From assembly GCA_965220265.1 (NCBI GenBank), contig CBDCPM010000004.1:1550001-1614000 (forward strand): a stretch of 64,000 bases of DNA. Reading direction: 5' to 3'. This document shows positions 17,364 through 26,008 of this stretch, one piece after another; positions within the stretch are counted from its first letter, which is position 1, and each line of letters opens with the position of its first letter. Under the pieces are notes generated by a model. It did no database searches, was not told the DNA's origin, and worked only from the letters and a program-made list of their open reading frames with translations. The translations under genes and the position numbers were made by a program. Source of the DNA: Bin87 sp965220265 (GTDB lineage: Bacteria; Chloroflexota; Dehalococcoidia; Lucifugimonadales; UBA3495).

Positions 17364-18476
17364 TTGGGCAAGATTAAGGTTGCCATCATCGGCGTGGGCA
17401 ACTGCGCGTCTTCGCTGGTCCAGGGGATCCATAAGTACGTTGAGGTACCGGACGACGATCCGATCCCCGGCGTGATGCACAACCGCATCGGAGACTATCG
17501 GATCGAAGACATTGAGGTAGTTGCCGCCTTCGATGTGGACCGTAACAAGGTGGGTAAGGACCTGTCCGAAGCAATCTTTACCGAACCCAATAACACCATC
17601 AAATTCGCGGAAGTTCCTCACATGGGCGTGCCCGTGGAGCGGGGAATGACTCACGACGGCATTGGCCGTTACCTCGTGGACGTGGTGGTGAAGTCGCCAC
17701 ACAGCACCGCCAACATCTCGGGCATCCTGCGTGAACGCGAAGTAGACGTGGTCATCAACTACCTGCCGGTGGGCAGCGAGATGGCCACCAAGTGGTACGT
17801 GGAACAGATCCTTGACGCACGTTGCGCCATGATCAACTGCATCCCCGTGTTCATCGCCCGCGAGGACTACTGGCGCAACCGCTTTGAGGAGCGGGGCGTT
17901 CCCATCATCGGCGACGACATCAAATCCCAGGTCGGCGCCACCATTGTCCACCGCGTCCTTACCCGCTTGATGGAAGACCGCGGCGCGGAAATCGACAATA
18001 CCTACCAGCTGAACTTCGGTGGCAACACCGATTTCCTGAACATGTTGGAACGTGAGCGCCTCGTGTCCAAGAAGATCTCCAAGACTGGCTCCGTGATCAG
18101 CCAGATGGACGTAGAGCCCGACGCCGATACCATCCACATCGGACCCAGCGACCATGTGCCGTGGTTGCAGGACCGCAAGTGGTGCTACATCCACATCGAC
18201 GGCAAAGTATTTGGCGGCGCACCCGTCAAGATGGAAGTGAAGCTCGAGGTCTGGGACAGCCCGAACTCCGCAGGCGTAGTGGTGGACGCCATTCGATGCG
18301 CGAAGCTAGCCATCGACCGTGGTCAGGGAGGTGCGGTGTTCGCGCCTTCTGCCTACTTCATGAAGAGCCCGCCCGTCCAGTACACCGACTCCGAAGCGCA
18401 CGATATGGTTGAGGCGTTTATCGCCGAGCCTGCAGTGGCGAGCGTCCAGGTAAAGCACGGCGACGAGGAAGGATAA
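17364..18476 (+). CDS. ino1: Inositol-3-phosphate synthase (actinobacterial/archaeal type)
   Basis: Converts glucose 6-phosphate to 1D-myo-inositol 3-phosphate with NAD, the first step to inositol lipids. The 370-residue product starts MGKIKVAIIGVGNCASSLVQ (Rossmann loop) and contains VINYLPVGSEMATKWYVEQ, INCIPVFIA, IIGDDIKSQVGATIVHR and LNFGGNTDFLNM, all characteristic of the short bacterial enzyme. A TTG at 17364 is taken as start because AAGGAG lies eight bases upstream; the family start GKIKVAI fits. The next genes encode a PimA-like glycosyltransferase and a CDP-alcohol phosphatidyltransferase, so the product probably feeds phosphatidylinositol synthesis. Confidence 0.94.
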   Translation: MGKIKVAIIGVGNCASSLVQGIHKYVEVPDDDPIPGVMHNRIGDYRIEDIEVVAAFDVDRNKVGKDLSEAIFTEPNNTIKFAEVPHMGVPVERGMTHDGIGRYLVDVVVKSPHSTANISGILREREVDVVINYLPVGSEMATKWYVEQILDARCAMINCIPVFIAREDYWRNRFEERGVPIIGDDIKSQVGATIVHRVLTRLMEDRGAEIDNTYQLNFGGNTDFLNMLERERLVSKKISKTGSVISQMDVEPDADTIHIGPSDHVPWLQDRKWCYIHIDGKVFGGAPVKMEVKLEVWDSPNSAGVVVDAIRCAKLAIDRGQGGAVFAPSAYFMKSPPVQYTDSEAHDMVEAFIAEPAVASVQVKHGDEEG

Positions 18477-18529
18477 CCCGCGCCGCTTCCCGGCATTCCT
18501 TGGCCTGAGCCGACTGAAGGGAGCGGGCT

Positions 18530-19684
18530 ATGAAAATAGCCATGGTCTCCCCTTATGATTTCGCATGGCCCGGAGGCGTTAACGCCCACGTGTCCCAGCT
18601 GTCCACTGAATTGCGGCGGCGCGGACACGAAGTTACCGTCATTGCGCCGCAGACCCCGACGCTTCCCTCAGATGAATGCGGAGTTCCCGATAATTTCATT
18701 CCGATGGGTCGATCCGTTTCCCTGTCGGCCGGTGGGTCTACGGCTCGGGTAACCCTTTCGTGGTGGTTGTATCCGCGTATAAGGCAGCTCATGGCCCGTG
18801 AGCGATTCGATCTGCTCCACGTGCACGAACCGTTGGCTCCCCTGTTGCCATTGATGTTCCTGCAGCATTCCAACGCCGTGAATGTCGGCACCTTCCACGC
18901 GTTTTCGGATCGACAGCGGTTGTACCGGTGGTCCCGTTTTGCTTTGGGGATGTGGCACCGTCGCTTGCACGGGCGCATCGCGGTTTCCGAGGCGGCTCGA
19001 ACTTTTGTGGCTCCGCATTTTCCACAACGCGCGTATCGCATCATCCCCAACGGCATTGACTTTCAGCGTTTTGCTGATGCCACGCCCGTTCCGGAGTTGC
19101 GAGACGGTAGAAAAAATATCCTGTTCGTCGGTCGCAAGGATGAACGCAAAGGCCTGCGCTATCTTCTGGAGGCGTTTGCTATCCTTCTTGAAAGCCGATG
19201 CGATCTCAGGTTGATCATCGTGGGCCCGGGAGAACCGGACCGGGCATGCGCGTCGGTGCTCAACGCCGTGACCGGCGTCGGAAGTGATACGGTGAGACTG
19301 GTCGGCGCGGTCTCTGACGCCGACTTGCCGCGCTATTACGCCAGCGCGGATGTTTTTTGTAGCCCTGCCACCGGTGGAGAGAGCTTCGGGATCGTCCTGT
19401 TGGAAGCGATGGCCGCGGGTATCCCCGTGGTGGCGTCGGACATCGACGGCTATCGCGACGTGGTAACCCATGAACGCAATGGATTGCTGGTGTTGCCGCG
19501 CGAGCCTACTTCTATCGCCGGCGCCATCTCCACCGTGGTCGACAACCCCGGCCTTTCTCAACGGTTGTCGTCATCGGGAAGACGCGTGGCTCAATATCAT
19601 CGGTGGCGGAGGGTCGCTTCGGAAGTCGAAGACTACTATGAATATTGCATGGAGGAGGCCAATCACGGTGGCGATGCCCGGTAG
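18530..19684 (+). CDS. GT4-family glycosyltransferase, PimA-like
   Basis: A 384-residue GT-B glycosyltransferase. The N-terminus MKIAMVSPYDFAWPGGVNAH carries the glycine loop seen in phosphatidyl-myo-inositol mannosyltransferases; GTFHAFSDRQRLYRW, RIIPNGIDFQRF, ILFVGRKDERKGLRYLLEAF and the EX7E signature GGESFGIVLLEAMAAGIPVV follow. Start ATG 18530 has GGGAG upstream. Its last 17 bases overlap the CDP-alcohol phosphatidyltransferase gene, and ino1 is immediately upstream, so an acceptor of phosphatidylinositol type is likely. Sugar donor cannot be read from sequence alone. Confidence 0.85.
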   Translation: MKIAMVSPYDFAWPGGVNAHVSQLSTELRRRGHEVTVIAPQTPTLPSDECGVPDNFIPMGRSVSLSAGGSTARVTLSWWLYPRIRQLMARERFDLLHVHEPLAPLLPLMFLQHSNAVNVGTFHAFSDRQRLYRWSRFALGMWHRRLHGRIAVSEAARTFVAPHFPQRAYRIIPNGIDFQRFADATPVPELRDGRKNILFVGRKDERKGLRYLLEAFAILLESRCDLRLIIVGPGEPDRACASVLNAVTGVGSDTVRLVGAVSDADLPRYYASADVFCSPATGGESFGIVLLEAMAAGIPVVASDIDGYRDVVTHERNGLLVLPREPTSIAGAISTVVDNPGLSQRLSSSGRRVAQYHRWRRVASEVEDYYEYCMEEANHGGDAR

Positions 19685-20309
19685 AGAGGAGTTTCGCGCG
19701 GCGATACTGCGCTATGTCGAGTTGCCTGGGGCGCGGGCTCTCCACGCTGTGGGACTGACTCCTAACGTGATCACCATCTTCGGATTCGCGGTGTGTGTAG
19801 CCGGAGCGGCGTTGGTGGCTTTGGGCTGGCCTTTGTACGGCGGTATTGTGTTCTTGGCCGGGGGTATCCTGGATCTGTTTGACGGAGCGCTGGCCCGGCT
19901 GACCGGTAGGGCTTCCCCCTTTGGCGCCTTGCTTGATTCCGTGTTCGACCGCTTGGGCGAAGCCGCCCTGTTTGTCGGTTTGGGGCTTTATTACTTGCTC
20001 GCGGATTTGTCTCCGTTGCTAATGATCATTAGCGTGCTGTCGGTCCTGTTGGGCCTGGTGTTTTCCCAGGGTGTCTCCTACCTGCGGGCCCGCGGCGAAG
20101 GCCTCGGTGCGTTCACCCGCTCGGGTATCATGACCCGAACCGAGCGGGTAGCGATCTTGGGCGCCGGGCTGATTGTTGAAGGATTGGCCCCGGTTCCGAT
20201 AATGGTCTGGGTCCTCTGGGTGATTGCTGGCGTGTCCTGCTTCACGCTCTTCCAGCGCATGTTCACCATACGGGGGATCTTGGAACGGCAGGCGGAGGAA
20301 AATGGTTAG
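19668..20309 (+). CDS. CDP-alcohol phosphatidyltransferase, likely phosphatidylinositol-phosphate synthase
   Basis: An integral membrane enzyme of 213 residues with about six helices that joins CDP-diacylglycerol to a polar alcohol. The invariant motif D-x2-DG-x2-AR-x8-G-x3-D-x3-D is complete: DLFDGALARL, then GALLDSVFDR. The likely start is GTG at 19668 with GGAGGA eleven bases upstream; ATG 19674 is also possible. The gene overlaps the PimA-like gene and follows ino1, so inositol 3-phosphate is the expected alcohol, as in actinobacterial PIP synthase. The family also includes PgsA and cardiolipin synthases, so this is inference from context. Confidence 0.84.
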   Translation: MAMPGREEFRAAILRYVELPGARALHAVGLTPNVITIFGFAVCVAGAALVALGWPLYGGIVFLAGGILDLFDGALARLTGRASPFGALLDSVFDRLGEAALFVGLGLYYLLADLSPLLMIISVLSVLLGLVFSQGVSYLRARGEGLGAFTRSGIMTRTERVAILGAGLIVEGLAPVPIMVWVLWVIAGVSCFTLFQRMFTIRGILERQAEENG

Positions 20310-20353
20310 CCGTGGTAACATGGCGAGCACGTTTGCGGCAGGAGGTACTCAAT

Positions 20354-21256
20354 ATGGCGTCACATTCCATGGGTCTGTCGTTGCATGACGCGGCACGACA
20401 GATGGGAGTTCCCTTCACGGTGGAGAATGAGCCGGTGGACCGGTACATCAAAGTCAACGGCCTCAATCTCCACTACCTGGAATGGGGCGATCCAAGTTCC
20501 CCAACAATAGTGATGCTGCATGGAATCCAGCAGCAGGCCCACAGTTGGGACTTTATCAGCCTGCCATTGTCGGTGGACTACCATGTGATCGCCGTCGACC
20601 AACGAGGTCACGGTGACAGCGATTGGTCGACGGGCGAAGACTACTCAACTGATACCTACGTGGGGGACGTTGAGGAATTGGTCTCTACCCTCGGGTTGAA
20701 AGGCTTTCACCTGATGGGTCACTCTATGGGCGGGCGCAATAGCTTGGCCTGGGCGTCAGGGCGGCCTGGAACGTTGAAGTCCTTGACCATCGTCGATACG
20801 GGACCGGAGACTCAACGGCGCGGCTCAAACCGCATCCAGCGTTTCCGCGAACTTCCCGACGAGTTGGACACCTTGGAAGAATTTGCCCAACGCGTCATGG
20901 AGTACACCGGTCGTACCCGGGAACAGACGTTGGGAGCTTTGAAGTACAGCATCCGGCAGCGTGAGGACGGTAAGTGGACTTGGAAATATGACAAAGTCAT
21001 CCGGCGGCAGGGTTTCCGTGCGCCGGCCTGGACCTCTGAACAGCTCTGGGCCGGTTGGCGCAAGATCGACTGCCCTGCCCTGGTGGTGCGCGGAGCTCGC
21101 AGCGACATTTTCGCTGACGAGACGATGATGCGAATGGCCGCAGAGCACCACGATTGCACCACGGTTACCGTAGCCAACGCCGGTCACCTCGTCCAGGGCG
21201 ACAACCCACCGGACTTCCTCAAGGCAGTGAAAGGCCTGTTGGGCCGTTTTGCGTAG
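20354..21256 (+). CDS. Alpha/beta-fold hydrolase
   Basis: A 300-residue serine hydrolase. The oxyanion segment MLHGIQQQAHSWDF, nucleophile elbow GHSMGGRNSLAW (Ser about 129), acidic residue region VVRGARSDIF and catalytic His in VANAGHLVQGDNP are in canonical order. ATG 20354 is set by GGAGG nine bases upstream. It follows the CDP-alcohol phosphatidyltransferase by 44 bases and ends before a strong terminator, so it is the last gene of the inositol-lipid transcript. Substrate unknown. Confidence 0.85.
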   Translation: MASHSMGLSLHDAARQMGVPFTVENEPVDRYIKVNGLNLHYLEWGDPSSPTIVMLHGIQQQAHSWDFISLPLSVDYHVIAVDQRGHGDSDWSTGEDYSTDTYVGDVEELVSTLGLKGFHLMGHSMGGRNSLAWASGRPGTLKSLTIVDTGPETQRRGSNRIQRFRELPDELDTLEEFAQRVMEYTGRTREQTLGALKYSIRQREDGKWTWKYDKVIRRQGFRAPAWTSEQLWAGWRKIDCPALVVRGARSDIFADETMMRMAAEHHDCTTVTVANAGHLVQGDNPPDFLKAVKGLLGRFA

Positions 21257-21280
21257 TTCGTGTTGAACACCAGCATTCAA

Positions 21281-21315
21281 AGGGGGGCGGTTATAAAACC
21301 GCCCCCTCGTTTTTG
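21281..21315 (+). terminator. Rho-independent terminator
   Basis: A stem of ten or more G/C-rich pairs (GGGGGCGGTT against AACCGCCCCC) with loop ATAA, followed by CTCGTTTTT. It ends the plus-strand run from ino1 to the hydrolase and faces the convergent ferritin-VIT1 gene. Confidence 0.88.
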
Positions 21316-21352
21316 ACTGGCTTCGGTTTCGGGTCGTCGTGGTGGCCGTTCG

Positions 21353-22606
21353 TCAGAACCCCAACACCCGCGGCAGCAACTCGCCAAGCCCGTACCCAAG
21401 CGCGGCCGAGGCAGCTCCTATGCCCAGGATTTCCAAGCCTTGCAATATGGGAGACTTGCGCACCAGCCGGCCCTTGACCAAGCCGAGGGTGAACAGGCCA
21501 GCCAACGATAGTCCCACTGACCACGCGATCGCCAGTGGCTCCACCTCAAGGAAAAGGAAAGGAATGATCGGGATCACGGCGGCCGACCCGAAAGACACGC
21601 ACATCACCGCCGCGTCTTTGAGTGGATTTCCGCCGAAGTCCGAGCTGATGCCTAGCTTCTTCTCCAGCAGCGTGTTCAACCAAAGCGATTCGTTGCTGGA
21701 GATCTCGTTGGCCAAGTGGACGGCTTCGTCGTAAGTCTTGCCCTCCCGCTGGAACAGGATGACCAGCTCCGCCAGTTCCTCCGCCGGCCTTTCTTCCAGG
21801 TCGCTCATCTGCCTTTCGATCGCCGCCTGTCGCACATCCTCTTCAGCCCGGGAGCCAAGGTACGCTCCCGCTGCCATGCTGATCATCCCCGCTGCTGCTG
21901 CGGCCAGCCCGGCAACCAGGACGGTTGTGGTACTTCCCACCGCGATGGCCACGGAGGTCGTGAGCGCCAAGGTACTGATGATCCCGTCCTGAGCGCCGAA
22001 AACTACCTCACGCAGCCGGCCCAGGTTGGCCACGTGGAACGGCTCTTTGTCCAGGGCCAGCGCGGCGTCGATGTACGTTTCCAGGTCCAACGGCAACGCC
22101 GGAGCTACCCCCGAGCTCGTGGCCAGCGGGTCAGCGACGATCGCGGCCGGGGCAATCGTCGACTCCACTACGGAGGTCCTCGAGCCGTTTGAGGAACTCA
22201 CTTGCAGCCGGGACAATGCGTCGGAAAAGGCTATCTGGTGGTCCTTCTCCTGTCCCATCGCCCGCGTGAAGGCGTCCACCGCATCCTCTCGCTCGTCCGC
22301 AATGGCGTCGTTGATCATTCTCGGGTAGGTACGGGTGTACTCCCGGGTTTCTCCCGCAATCACGTTCCCCAAGTTGACCGAGGTGCTGTCGATCGCTCCG
22401 GCGACTTTCAGGTAGCTGATTCCGTGGATGGTTTCGGAGCGAGCGACCTCTTCGAAAACCTCTGCAATTTCCGGATGGCCTTCGTCGCGGGCCTTTTGCG
22501 CGTAAGCAGTGTAGGTTAGGTGGGCGATGGCCTCGGCGACGATCGCTTGCCAAAGGTTCCGGTCGGTGTTGGAAATGTCGCCTACCTTGCTCGGTGAATA
22601 TGACAT
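21353..22606 (-). CDS. Ferritin-like/rubrerythrin domain fused to VIT1/CCC1 iron transporter (MbfA-like)
   Basis: A 417-residue two-part protein. Residues about 15-135 form a ferritin-like four-helix domain with paired iron ligands in AIVAEAIAHLTY, EEVARSETIHGISYL, DEREDAVDAF and GQEKDHQIAF. From about 180 a VIT1/CCC1 membrane domain follows, with VVFGAQDGIISTLALTTSVA, MAAGAYLGSRAEEDV and three later membrane segments, and a cytosolic three-helix part (LEERPAEELAELVILF). Proteins of this shape (MbfA, erythrin-VIT1) oxidise or sense ferrous iron and export it. It stands alone, convergent with the upstream terminator. Metal could also be manganese. Confidence 0.88.
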   Translation of the reverse strand: MSYSPSKVGDISNTDRNLWQAIVAEAIAHLTYTAYAQKARDEGHPEIAEVFEEVARSETIHGISYLKVAGAIDSTSVNLGNVIAGETREYTRTYPRMINDAIADEREDAVDAFTRAMGQEKDHQIAFSDALSRLQVSSSNGSRTSVVESTIAPAAIVADPLATSSGVAPALPLDLETYIDAALALDKEPFHVANLGRLREVVFGAQDGIISTLALTTSVAIAVGSTTTVLVAGLAAAAAGMISMAAGAYLGSRAEEDVRQAAIERQMSDLEERPAEELAELVILFQREGKTYDEAVHLANEISSNESLWLNTLLEKKLGISSDFGGNPLKDAAVMCVSFGSAAVIPIIPFLFLEVEPLAIAWSVGLSLAGLFTLGLVKGRLVRKSPILQGLEILGIGAASAALGYGLGELLPRVLGF

Positions 22607-22710
22607 GGTTCGCTCCGTTGTATCGGGTTGAAATAACTGGAACCGAATAGTTATGCGATCAGCGGGAACGGTTATCTCCGTCCCACCCGCGACGCGACTG
22701 CGCCGGCGAT

Positions 22711-23106
22711 CTATAGCCGGGGAGACGCATGATGGGCGATGACGAGCCAGTCACCGCCGGATCTGACAAATATATTCGTGGCCAGGACGCCGAACCCCTG
22801 GGCCTGCCCTTCGACCACGCTGGTGATGCTCTCAATGCAGGTGACGAAACCACAGTTGCCTTCGAAGGAAATGTTTACATAATGGATATTGACATGCATC
22901 AAGGCGGCGCCGTTGAAGATCCCTTGCCAGGACCGCCGGATATCCGGCCAGCCCACGATCGGCTGCCAGCCCGGGTGGACGCACAACACCCGGTCGGACT
23001 GTTCCCATACAGCGTCCATCTGGCCCATGTCCAGGGATCCGAACGCGTCGTAGAAGCGCTGGTTGGCTTCTCTTAAGGACAGGACGTTGGCGTCGTCAGC
23101 GAGCAT
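22711..23106 (-). CDS. SnoaL-like / NTF2-fold protein
   Basis: A 131-residue protein with the cone-shaped NTF2-like pattern of SnoaL_3/DUF4440: LREANQRFYDAFGSLDMGQM, then WEQSDRVLCVHPGWQPIVGW, RRSWQGIFNG, and paired C-terminal strands ending WLVIAHHASPRL. Members range from ketosteroid-isomerase-like enzymes to ligand-binding accessory proteins; the function here is not known. It precedes an LLM oxidoreductase on the same strand by 44 bases in coordinate order (it is downstream of nothing on the left), so linkage is only by proximity. Confidence 0.75.
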   Translation of the reverse strand: MLADDANVLSLREANQRFYDAFGSLDMGQMDAVWEQSDRVLCVHPGWQPIVGWPDIRRSWQGIFNGAALMHVNIHYVNISFEGNCGFVTCIESITSVVEGQAQGFGVLATNIFVRSGGDWLVIAHHASPRL

Positions 23107-23150
23107 AGCTAGAAAGGAATCCGTGTAGGTGAGGACAGCCGGACAAACGA

Positions 23151-23996
23151 TCAGGCGAGCAGTTTGGCGGCGTATTCGTCAATCTGATGGAGGGCTTGGT
23201 CTCGAGGAGCGCTGTCGGCGAAAACCATGGCCCGGGTGGCGCCCGCCTCCTCGTATGCTTTGAGGATCTCCGGGTCGGCTGGCTGGCCGAAAACCGACAC
23301 CTCGATCTCGTGCGGGTCCCGACCTGCTTCCAGGGCCAGGCGCACTATTTCCTCTCGGCCCGCCTTCAGTTGCTCCGGAGTGATGCGATTCGGCATCCAG
23401 CCGTCGCCCCAACTGACTACCCGTCGGGCTACGGACGGAGCGGTGCCGCCGATCAGCACCGGCGGGTGAGGCTTCTGGACTGGCTTGGGCGACGAGTAAA
23501 TGGGCGGGAAATCTATGTGCTTCCCGTGAAATTCCCCGGTTTCCTTGGTCCAAAGTTCCTTCATTGCGGCGATCGATTCCCGGGTGTAGCCAATGCGCTG
23601 CGAGAATTCGATGCCAAAGAGCTCGGTTTCCTCGCGGAGCCAGCCCGTCCCGATCCCGAAGAGGAACCGCCCGTTGCTGAAATAGTCCAGCGTGGCAATC
23701 TCCTTGGCCAGCAATATCGGGTTCCGCTCGGGCACCAGGCATATCCCCGTGCCCAGCTTGAGCGTTGAAGTCACGGCGGACGCGCGCCCAAGGGCCACGA
23801 ACGGGTCAACGCACTCGTAATACATCTGCGGTATCAGGCCGTCCGGAGAGCCGGGCCACGCCGTCTTCGGGCCGGCCGGTATCGCCGGATGTTCGGGCAC
23901 CCACAAAGATTCAAAACCATGTGCTTCGCAGGCCTGCGCCAACTCGGCAATGTCGATGGACGACGGGGTGACGAACATTGCGATGCCAATGTTCAT
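23151..23996 (-). CDS. LLM-class (luciferase-like) F420/flavin-dependent oxidoreductase
   Basis: A 281-residue TIM-barrel oxidoreductase of the bacterial-luciferase superfamily. Seen are MNIGIAMFVTPSSIDIAELA, FESLWVPEHPAIP, TSTLKLGTGICLVPERNP with the cofactor-binding non-prolyl cis peptide region, GRFLFGIGTGWLREE and the SSPKPVQKPHPPVLIGG motif typical of the F420-dependent TIGR03619-like branch. The cofactor (F420 or FMN) is not decided by these motifs. The gene is monocistronic, with a hairpin between it and the upstream NIPSNAP gene. Confidence 0.87.
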   Translation of the reverse strand: MNIGIAMFVTPSSIDIAELAQACEAHGFESLWVPEHPAIPAGPKTAWPGSPDGLIPQMYYECVDPFVALGRASAVTSTLKLGTGICLVPERNPILLAKEIATLDYFSNGRFLFGIGTGWLREETELFGIEFSQRIGYTRESIAAMKELWTKETGEFHGKHIDFPPIYSSPKPVQKPHPPVLIGGTAPSVARRVVSWGDGWMPNRITPEQLKAGREEIVRLALEAGRDPHEIEVSVFGQPADPEILKAYEEAGATRAMVFADSAPRDQALHQIDEYAAKLLA

Positions 23997-24057
23997 GTGA
24001 GCAACCTCAGATCAGGGCGACTGTAAAGAGCGTCCCGGTGCCTCAATTATAACGAAT

Positions 24058-24085
24058 GTAGGGGCGAATAATGGTTCGCCCCTAC
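24058..24085. repeat. Perfect hairpin, possible terminator
   Basis: An 11-base perfect inverted repeat, GTAGGGGCGAA and TTCGCCCCTAC around a 6-base loop, lies between the NIPSNAP stop (24108) and the LLM start (23996). On the minus strand it is followed by a T-rich stretch (CATTCGTTATAATT), so it could terminate the NIPSNAP transcript. The sequence also resembles dispersed hairpin repeats of many bacteria. Confidence 0.6.
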
Positions 24086-24107
24086 GACCATTGCCCTTTG
24101 CGTTAGC

Positions 24108-24725
24108 CTAGGCGTGGGGCGAGAAACTGGCGGGCACCAATACCTTGGTCTCCTGGTTGACCAGGAACTCGCGAGTTGGCGGGGGCCAATGCGGCGACGC
24201 CGACGCCTCGGCGCGGATCCGGTCCCGCTCGCCAAGGTCCTTGTACGGCCAGATGTGGACCCACTTGTTCAGGGCACCGATGTCGCTGTACATGCCTGCA
24301 GCCAGTGGCGAGAACTTTTCGCGATGCTCGATGGCGGCGGACCAGATGTCCAGCACCTTGGGCATGGCGCCGGTCTGGTATTCGTAGATCCGCATCTCGT
24401 AGACGTTGCCTTGCTTTTGTCCGCCGCCCATCGGACGCATGAATGGGGCAGGATTGAAGATCTCCGACTCCATGTGCTGGATCGTACCCTGGCTGTCCGG
24501 CGGCCAGTTGGGGTCTTTGCTGGCCGCGGCGCGAACTTCGTTGCGCTCGTCCAGGCTCTCGTAGGGCCAGATGTGAATCACCTGGTTCAGGGGGCCGATT
24601 TCGGTGTGGAAGAATGCGGCCAGCTTGGAGTACTTTTCCCGGTGCGGCAGCGCCTTCCCGAAGGCTTCCTCGAAAATAGGCACGCCGCCGGGCTTCAGGT
24701 CGTAGGTGCGGACTTCGTAGATCAT
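24108..24725 (-). CDS. NIPSNAP-family protein with two domains
   Basis: A 205-residue protein made of two ferredoxin-like NIPSNAP domains. Domain 1 begins MIYEVRTYDLKPGGVPIFEE and contains GPLNQVIHIWPYESLDERNE; domain 2 repeats the plan with YEMRIYEYQTGAMPKVLDIW and GALNKWVHIWPYKDLGERDR. Start ATG 24725 has CAGGAGG upstream. NIPSNAP proteins are often next to degradative oxidoreductases in SAR202-like genomes, but no reaction is established. No membrane or export signal. Confidence 0.85.
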   Translation of the reverse strand: MIYEVRTYDLKPGGVPIFEEAFGKALPHREKYSKLAAFFHTEIGPLNQVIHIWPYESLDERNEVRAAASKDPNWPPDSQGTIQHMESEIFNPAPFMRPMGGGQKQGNVYEMRIYEYQTGAMPKVLDIWSAAIEHREKFSPLAAGMYSDIGALNKWVHIWPYKDLGERDRIRAEASASPHWPPPTREFLVNQETKVLVPASFSPHA

Positions 24726-25560
24726 GGGCCTGACCTCCTGGTAGGCGGGGTCTTGGTTGCTTTCGTCCGTCGACGGGATAGCCCGTGCGATGAGGGAAGT
24801 CTAGCAGACCCCCGGAATCCGGGCAACCGGACCACGTGCTCACGCGTACCCGGTTTGGGATGGCATAGACATTCTGGCGCAGGACAGCCCAAGCCGGGCC
24901 CTATGGGGCCCGGAGCGCACCGGCGGGAATGCCGGCGTCGCGACGCGCACCGTGGCAAAGACGGCTCACGTGAGCTGTCGGCGGGTTTCCGGTTTCCGCT
25001 CCTTGCTGCTCCTTCAAAGTTCGGTGGTGGTCGGTTGGCTGGGTTGTTGCTGGAACCAGTGTCGCCAGAGGATCAGGGTCGGTGTCAGCCCCCGCGGCCG
25101 GGGGGATACGCAAGGTTTTTGCCCACTGAAAATCGTGGACGACGTTGCCGTCGTGCAGCACGCAGCGAGTGAGCCGTCGCTGTGTCCCCAAGGGGACCAC
25201 GCCGCTGAGAAACGGGCGGACGATGGTCGTCGGGAACGGGTTTGCGATTTGGATGCTGACGGGTTGGCCGCGAACGACCCTTATACCTCTGGCTGGGACT
25301 GGAATTTCACGTGACGAGTTACATTATGGAACACGCGTTCGGTTACGTCAAGAGGGTGTCGTCCTCACGCGTACCCACTTTGGTCTGTCATTGCGAGAAT
25401 GCCGTCAGGCATTCGTGGCAATCCCGCTCCGGCAATGGCTAACCCATGCTGAAACGCCGCTGCTACGCTCACGAGATTGCCACGCTGCGCTCGCAATGAC
25501 AGTAGATCGATCATCTCGGTTTGGCAAAGGGGTACACGTGAGGACCACGTGGGTTCACAA
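24726..25560. other. Intergenic region without a supported gene
   Basis: No gene with a start, ribosome binding site and recognisable product is seen. The minus strand has a coding-like open stretch at about 24901-25308 (for example VVRGQPVSIQIANPFPTTI and LGTQRRLTRCVLHDGNVVHD) lacking a start, possibly a decayed gene fragment of unknown family. A palindromic repeat occupies 25385-25502. The 11-mer CACGCGTACCC occurs twice, near 24841 and 25367. Confidence 0.5.
25385..25502. repeat. REP/MITE-like palindromic element
   Basis: About 118 bases bounded by the inverted ends CTGTCATTGCGAG and CTCGCAATGACAG, with inner inverted segments GTGGCAATC and GATTGCCAC. This matches the widespread style of small repeats containing TCATTGCGAG and GCAATC cores. 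It lies in non-coding DNA upstream of the DUF2752 gene's 3' end. No transposase is inside. Confidence 0.75.
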
Positions 25561-25974
25561 TCATGGCGCCAAGATCGTCAGCGGATAGACGGGTATGTTC
25601 CGCAGCGCCCAGAACAAAACGATTACCGCCAGCAGTCCCCACGCCAGTCGGTGATCGACGCCAAAACGGCGTACCGGCTTCCGGGCAAAAGCTTGGTCCA
25701 TGCCGGCGACAGCCGCACTCGGCAGTGTCAGAACGAACAATGGGTTGTAGCCCAAGGCGCTGCGTATGTCGCCGTGTAACAGGCGGTGCAATGCCCGCAG
25801 CGTCCCGCAACCAGGGCAATAACAGCTGGTGAAGAAAAGAAACGGGCAGGGCGGATAACGCCCTGCAATGCTCGGGTCAACGAAGTAAACAACGCTCGTC
25901 CCGATGGCTGCCAGTAGCGCCATTGTGGGCCAGGCCATCCAGGGAGAGCATAGCCAAGGCAAGCGTATTCTCAT
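25561..25974 (-). CDS. DUF2752-family membrane protein
   Basis: A 137-residue membrane protein. The family signature YPPCPFLFFTSCYCPGCGTL with its cysteine cluster precedes RALHRLLHGDIRSALGYNPL, and the C-terminus WALRNIPVYPLTILAP is also typical. Two or three hydrophobic helices are visible. ATG 25974 (with GAGAGG upstream) is preferred to the TTG at 25998. It starts 35 bases downstream of a CD225-like gene; the two families are frequent neighbours in bacteria. Function unknown. Confidence 0.84.
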   Translation of the reverse strand: MRIRLPWLCSPWMAWPTMALLAAIGTSVVYFVDPSIAGRYPPCPFLFFTSCYCPGCGTLRALHRLLHGDIRSALGYNPLFVLTLPSAAVAGMDQAFARKPVRRFGVDHRLAWGLLAVIVLFWALRNIPVYPLTILAP

Positions 25975-26008
25975 CCGAGCGGCCTCTCGCGGCGTCAAAA
26001 CTCAAGAT

